Shown here piece after piece: positions 56,271 through 59,801 of a stretch of DNA of 59,801 bases. Every line of letters begins with the position of its first letter. Position 1 is the first letter of the stretch. The notes beneath the pieces were generated by a model. That model searched no databases, was not told where the DNA came from, and saw only the letters and a program-made list of their open reading frames with translations. The DNA lies in assembly GCA_019694435.1 (NCBI GenBank), contig JAIBBZ010000035.1:1-59801 (forward strand). Reading direction: 5' to 3'. Source of the DNA: Pirellulales bacterium. GTDB lineage: Bacteria > Planctomycetota > Planctomycetia > Pirellulales > JAEUIK01. The translations under genes and the position numbers were made by a program.

Positions 56271-57587
56271 CTACCCAGCTTCCGGCCAGACGACCCCTTC
56301 GTCGGCTGCCGGGAGCGACAGCAGCCATCCGCCACGTAGACCGTCTTTTTGCGCCACGATTCCCAGGGACCGCCGGGCTCGCTTGAGCGTCCGATCGCTA
56401 ATGCCCAGGCTCCGCGCGTCGCGGGTCACTTCGCCCGCCGGGACAGGGCCATCGGCCAAACGGTCGCGCAGAAACTCGACGGCCTCGTCGCGCTCGGTCC
56501 GATCCTCGGCACCGCTCGCCTCGGCCGCGAGCGCCTCGTCGGCCGACACGCGAACCGGGTGAGGTTCCCAGGCGACCGCCGGCTCGTCCTGCGGGCCGTA
56601 GGGCCCGACGCTAAAGGCCAGGCCGCCTTGGTCCACACTGAGGTTCGACTTCACCGCCAGCAGCAACCGCCGCGGGCCCGTGGGGTCTTCGCGGTCACGG
56701 GTTACTGCCCAGGCGGTGCGGACCGCCGCCACGAAGGCCAGGCTGCCACTAGTGCGATAGACCGCTTGGCCGCTGCCCTTGTTCAAATGACCCACCGCGA
56801 GCACGGCCACGTTGTGGCGCGCTGCAAGTTCGGCCAAGGGCGCGAGCATGGCCCGCACGTCGGCGTTCTTGTGCGAGTCCGTGGCACCGCAGAATGCGCC
56901 CAGCGGGTCGATGATGACCAACCGGCAGTCGGGCACGCTCACGATCGCCGCCTCAATGCAAGCGCGGTCGTGCAGCGTGAGCGGTCGCTCGTCGTGCCGG
57001 CCTTCGTCGTCGGTGGTCTGCACCCCGCGCACGGCCACGATCCGCGACACGTCGGCACCGGCCGCATCGAGGCGCGGCCGCACGGTATCGGCAAGATCAT
57101 CCTCGGCATTGGCGATGACCACGCCACCGACCGCGTTCGCTTCCCAAGGAATATCAGGCCACGGCCGCCCGGCCGACACGCGGGCCGCCAGGTCGCACGT
57201 GAGGAACGACTTGCCGAGGCCCGGGTCGCCCACGAGCAGGGCCAGCTTGCCCAGCGCCAGTCGGCCCGGCCAAAGCCAATCGACGGGTCGCGGCTCGACC
57301 GTGTGCATGGGCACCAGCAACGGCGCGGCGGGCAACGCTTGCGCCACCTCGGCCAGGTCGCTGATCGTTCGCGCCGCCAGCGCTTCGAGGTGTTCGACGA
57401 TCGCCGCGCGTTGGGCGCGAAGCGCCTTCCACCGTTGGCAAATCCGCTCGACGAATCGCTCCCGAAGATCGGCCCGGGCAATATCGAAACGATCGTTGAG
57501 TTGCTGGTCGCTGTACCGGGCCGTCAGTGCAATCACGCTGCCTCGACGCGCGGTCGGCCGGTCGAAGTCAATCTGTAACTCGCTCAT
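56271..57587 (-). CDS. RepA-like AAA ATPase (AAA_25)
   Basis: A 438-residue protein with a RecA-type ATPase of the RepA/DnaB-like class: Walker A GDPGLGKS (120-127), Walker B LVIID (223-227), and a third block VGHLNKGSGQAVYRTSGSLAF typical of plasmid RSF1010 RepA helicases. The N-terminal 100 residues are helical; the C-terminal part (360-425) looks like a winged helix (GEVTRDARSLGISDRTLKRARRSLGI). It probably acts in replication of element 2 when free. It overlaps the small upstream gene by ATGA. Confidence 0.85.
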   Translation of the reverse strand: MSELQIDFDRPTARRGSVIALTARYSDQQLNDRFDIARADLRERFVERICQRWKALRAQRAAIVEHLEALAARTISDLAEVAQALPAAPLLVPMHTVEPRPVDWLWPGRLALGKLALLVGDPGLGKSFLTCDLAARVSAGRPWPDIPWEANAVGGVVIANAEDDLADTVRPRLDAAGADVSRIVAVRGVQTTDDEGRHDERPLTLHDRACIEAAIVSVPDCRLVIIDPLGAFCGATDSHKNADVRAMLAPLAELAARHNVAVLAVGHLNKGSGQAVYRTSGSLAFVAAVRTAWAVTRDREDPTGPRRLLLAVKSNLSVDQGGLAFSVGPYGPQDEPAVAWEPHPVRVSADEALAAEASGAEDRTERDEAVEFLRDRLADGPVPAGEVTRDARSLGISDRTLKRARRSLGIVAQKDGLRGGWLLSLPAADEGVVWPEAG

Positions 57588-57919
57588 GCCGCACCGCCAG
57601 TCCGCGGGCTCAGGCGGATCGTGAGCGGCTCCGGCGTGGCGCTCGGCGTCTGCTCAGGTGCTGCGTGCTGCGGGACTATCGGCGCAGGCACGAGGCGCGC
57701 GACGAGTCGCCGCGCTGTCGCCCGGTCGGCTGCCGTGCGCATCAGGTGTGCCGGCAGGTCCAGCATGACGTGCTGCTGCGCCAGCAGGTGGCCCAGCGTC
57801 GCCGGCTGCCGCGGCCGCGGACTGTCCCAGTCGATGACCATACCGTACCGGGCCGCGGCTCGGCGCAGGGCGCGACACAGTGCGATGTCATCGTCGATCA
57901 AACGTGGTAGAATGCTCAT
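57584..57919 (-). CDS. Hypothetical small protein between HTH gene and RepA
   Basis: A 111-residue protein without a motif I know; helical at the start (LPRLIDDDIALCRALRRAAARYGM), Pro/Arg-rich at the end. It overlaps the RepA gene by four bases and the HTH gene upstream by 32 bases, so it is part of the operon. Possibly a replication accessory protein. Confidence 0.5.
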   Translation of the reverse strand: MSILPRLIDDDIALCRALRRAAARYGMVIDWDSPRPRQPATLGHLLAQQHVMLDLPAHLMRTAADRATARRLVARLVPAPIVPQHAAPEQTPSATPEPLTIRLSPRTGGAA

Positions 57920-58175
57920 GTGTACCTAGCTCCTGGCGCGGCGAGACTGGCATCTCGACCGCGCCCTTTTTGTTGGTTTCACTTTTCGCGCGGTCGATCA
58001 TCTCGACGAGGTCCCTCGGGTCGAACAAGACGCGACCGCGGACGCGCACGACGGGCACGAGGCCCGCGTCGCGCCAGCGATCGAGGGTCCGCAGGCTGAT
58101 CGACAGCGCCGCCGCCGCCTCACGGCTCGACAGCAGCAGCCGGATTGGTGCAGCCGCAGGATCGGTGGTGCTCAT
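57888..58175 (-). CDS. Excisionase-like HTH protein of element 2 (HTH_17)
   Basis: 95 residues with LLLSSREAAAALSISLRTLDRWRDAGLVPVVRVRGRVLFDPRDLVEMIDRAK (13-64), an excisionase-type winged helix. The tail is polar. The ATG at 58175 overlaps the stop of the upstream HTH gene (ATGA); its end overlaps the next gene by 32 bases. Confidence 0.78.
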   Translation of the reverse strand: MSTTDPAAAPIRLLLSSREAAAALSISLRTLDRWRDAGLVPVVRVRGRVLFDPRDLVEMIDRAKSETNKKGAVEMPVSPRQELGTHEHSTTFDRR

Positions 58176-58393
58176 GGCTGCACCTCGCCCGGATCACTCG
58201 CGCGCTCCGCGAGGAAGCTGCGCAGGTCGGCCACGGGATACAGCACGCTCTGCCGCCGGCCGCTGCCGACTCGTACACAGGGGATCGGCCCGCGCGGGGC
58301 AGTCAGGCCCCACAGCGTGCGGGGCGATAGGCCCAGGGCTTTGGCCGCTTCGCGCGGCCGCAAGGCCAGGGCCTCGATAGGTGGAGATGTCAT
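58172..58393 (-). CDS. Second HTH_17 protein of element 2
   Basis: 73 residues: ALRPREAAKALGLSPRTLWGLTAPRGPIPCVRVGSGRRQSVLYPVADLRSFLAER, a HTH_17 domain with the usual wing. The ATG at 58393 has GGAG nine bases upstream; the frame above it lacks features. It is coupled to the next HTH gene (ATGA). Confidence 0.75.
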   Translation of the reverse strand: MTSPPIEALALRPREAAKALGLSPRTLWGLTAPRGPIPCVRVGSGRRQSVLYPVADLRSFLAERASDPGEVQP

Positions 58394-58582
58394 CTCGTCA
58401 CGCTCCATCAGGTCGCGGGCTGCGATGTGCGGCCCGTATACCCGTTGCCTCAGCGTTGGCCAGACACATGCCCAACGGCAGTCAAATCGTGCGAAACTGC
58501 CAGAAAACGCCAGCGTTGGCACGTCTTGGAAAAGTATTGGGACGTTGGGTAAGCGATGCCCAACGATCCAACGCGCGGCCGA

Positions 58583-59801
58583 CTATTCTTCGGTGCGCTC
58601 GTCTTCATCGGGCGGCCTGCCCCCATATAGAAGATGGGGTGTGAATTCGCCGTTCAATAGCTTGAGAGCCGCGACCAATGTCTCATTATTGGTACAGATC
58701 GCCTTGTATTTGCGATGCCCCTGGAACTGCTTCTTGAAGAATGCGGATGCTGTCGCTTGGTCCACCTTCGCCAGCCGGGCTAGTGCATTGTTACCGATCG
58801 GTTCCAGGTTCAAACAACCGTCCTCGGCGTAATTGTGGTGCTTCGTTAGGGCCGCAATCAGCTTCGTCCTGCCTTCGCCCCGTTCGGTACTCCGCTTGGA
58901 TTTTCTCGACGCAGGTTCGTTGGGTAATCCTGCCGCTACTGATTCAATGAGTGGTGCTGGGCTACCGGGGATCATCCCATCAAGACGTTCAGATTCTGTG
59001 CAGTATTCCGCGACGAGTAGGCCCGGCAGCTTGTCAGAAACTTTGCCCGTCGCGATGTATTCGTTGGCGGCATCAGACCACGCCTTGAGTTCAGCCGCAC
59101 AACTGCGCATTGCGATTACGATCGAACTTGGGATGCAGTCCAACGGGATCCGACCGTCGAAACTCGCGCCACCAGATTCATCCCGGCAATGCGGCTTGAG
59201 TAGTTCCACCAACTGCGACAGATCGGTCAAAGCGTGCCCCACTGAGGGCGACCAATCAGCGAGAAGATTCGTATCCCCAATCTCCGCGCTCCACTGTGCA
59301 AACCAGCTCGCTAGATCGCAAACGGCTGGACAAAGGGCATTTCGTGGTACGCCCAGGCCTCGCTGAACAGCCGCTTCGACGATGGACGCTATTGCATTTG
59401 CATTGCTCGATAGGTGTGCCGCCTCGTCAGCGGTTGGTCGAAAGCCCATGCCTACGTCTGGAGGACCACCATCCAGATCACTGCCGAAAACTCGGCGTCT
59501 CTGCCAGATGCGGAGCTTATCCGCCATCTCGCGAAGCTTTGCCGCTTCGTTGCGGGGTTCGGTTCGATCGCTGGGGAACCGGTCGAGAGACACCAGCTTC
59601 GCGACCGTGCCGATTGTCTCTTTTATTAAGTCCTGCAATTTCGGGAACTGGTTCTCACGGACCAGCAGGTTGTGAACCTCGACCAGAAGGCCGGGTGTTT
59701 GGTCCGTGCCGTCCCGGTTCAATAGGTCAGCCACGATTGCGGCGCGCACAGACGGGGTGAGTCCATAGTCGGTCAAGTCCGCCGCGGCCCGGTCGAGGCG
59801 A
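58583..59801 (-). CDS. Large hypothetical protein of element 2 (5' end outside window)
   Basis: At least 397 residues; the frame is open to the edge of the window (…RAAADLTDYGLTPSVRAAIVADLL), and a TTG at 59776 is the only start candidate inside. The sequence is helical with no membrane segment; the C-terminal part (310-380) has NNALARLAKVDQATASAFFKKQFQGHRKYKAICTNNETLVAALKLLNGEF, which looks like a winged helix. I do not recognise a family. It lies 190 bases upstream of the HTH operon. Confidence 0.65.
   Translation of the reverse strand, partial: RLDRAAADLTDYGLTPSVRAAIVADLLNRDGTDQTPGLLVEVHNLLVRENQFPKLQDLIKETIGTVAKLVSLDRFPSDRTEPRNEAAKLREMADKLRIWQRRRVFGSDLDGGPPDVGMGFRPTADEAAHLSSNANAIASIVEAAVQRGLGVPRNALCPAVCDLASWFAQWSAEIGDTNLLADWSPSVGHALTDLSQLVELLKPHCRDESGGASFDGRIPLDCIPSSIVIAMRSCAAELKAWSDAANEYIATGKVSDKLPGLLVAEYCTESERLDGMIPGSPAPLIESVAAGLPNEPASRKSKRSTERGEGRTKLIAALTKHHNYAEDGCLNLEPIGNNALARLAKVDQATASAFFKKQFQGHRKYKAICTNNETLVAALKLLNGEFTPHLLYGGRPPDEDERTEE

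Larger units (their letters stand above)
54091..59801. mobile_element. Element 2: second integrated element in tandem, right end outside the window
   Basis: Begins at the middle att copy with its own integrase, reading toward it, then a toxin-antitoxin pair, a RepA-like ATPase, a small unknown, two HTH_17 proteins and a large unknown, all on the minus strand. The composition is closer to the host than that of element 1. No third att copy is seen to 59801. Confidence 0.75.

Overview
The window looks like a chromosome segment from a high-G+C planctomycete, probably in or near the Pirellulales. The evidence is the gene families: two DUF1549/DUF1553 (PSCyt1/PSD1) proteins each paired with a DUF1501 protein, a very large PVC-type heme-binding CxxCH protein fused to FG-GAP and DUF1080 domains, a PEP-CTERM protein, a Cys-rich repeat protein, and an mraZ-like gene with no cell-division cluster beside it. 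The exact genus cannot be read from this sequence.

Host region (1-43769). The left edge has the end of a protein that is more than one third cysteine. A three-gene minus-strand operon follows (wecE-type aminotransferase, GT2 glycosyltransferase, sulfotransferase; surface glycan synthesis), then leuC-leuD and a CnoX-like thioredoxin-TPR gene. From 7.8 to 18.4 kb two DUF1549/DUF1501 pairs lie back to back around an SGNH hydrolase gene. Next come a DUF2339 membrane protein, the giant multi-domain cytochrome, a phosphoglucosamine/phosphomannomutase divergent from a phosphoglucomutase, a UvrC without its C-terminal HhH domain, a FabF-like synthase, mraZ with two upstream dyad repeats, kdsB-pyrG-DUF1844, glmS, a short hypothetical pair and a GT39-type mannosyltransferase-like protein.

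Accessory region (43770-59801). A tRNA with anticodon CAU carries an integrated element. Its last 46 bases (43799-43844) recur at 54091-54136 with one mismatch, which defines an element of about 10.3 kb (element 1) with a tyrosine integrase, a CI-like regulator with a perfect 12-bp dyad operator, two excisionase-type HTH proteins, a primase/SF3 helicase, an AT-rich iteron-like candidate origin, and cargo that includes a VapD-family protein and several secreted or membrane-anchored unknowns. Right of the second att copy a second integrase starts another element (element 2: RelE/HigA-type toxin-antitoxin, RepA-like ATPase, two HTH proteins, a large unknown) that runs off the window. The two elements are therefore in tandem in one tRNA site.

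The most interesting point is that the att core lies inside the 3' end of the element 1 integrase frame. In the integrated state the integrase ends in tRNA sequence (488 residues). In the excised circle the same frame would continue into the far end of the element (53882-54097), giving about 554 residues followed by a terminator in the right orientation. Near-identical 24-bp repeats at both ends, read in different frames, look like integrase arm sites.
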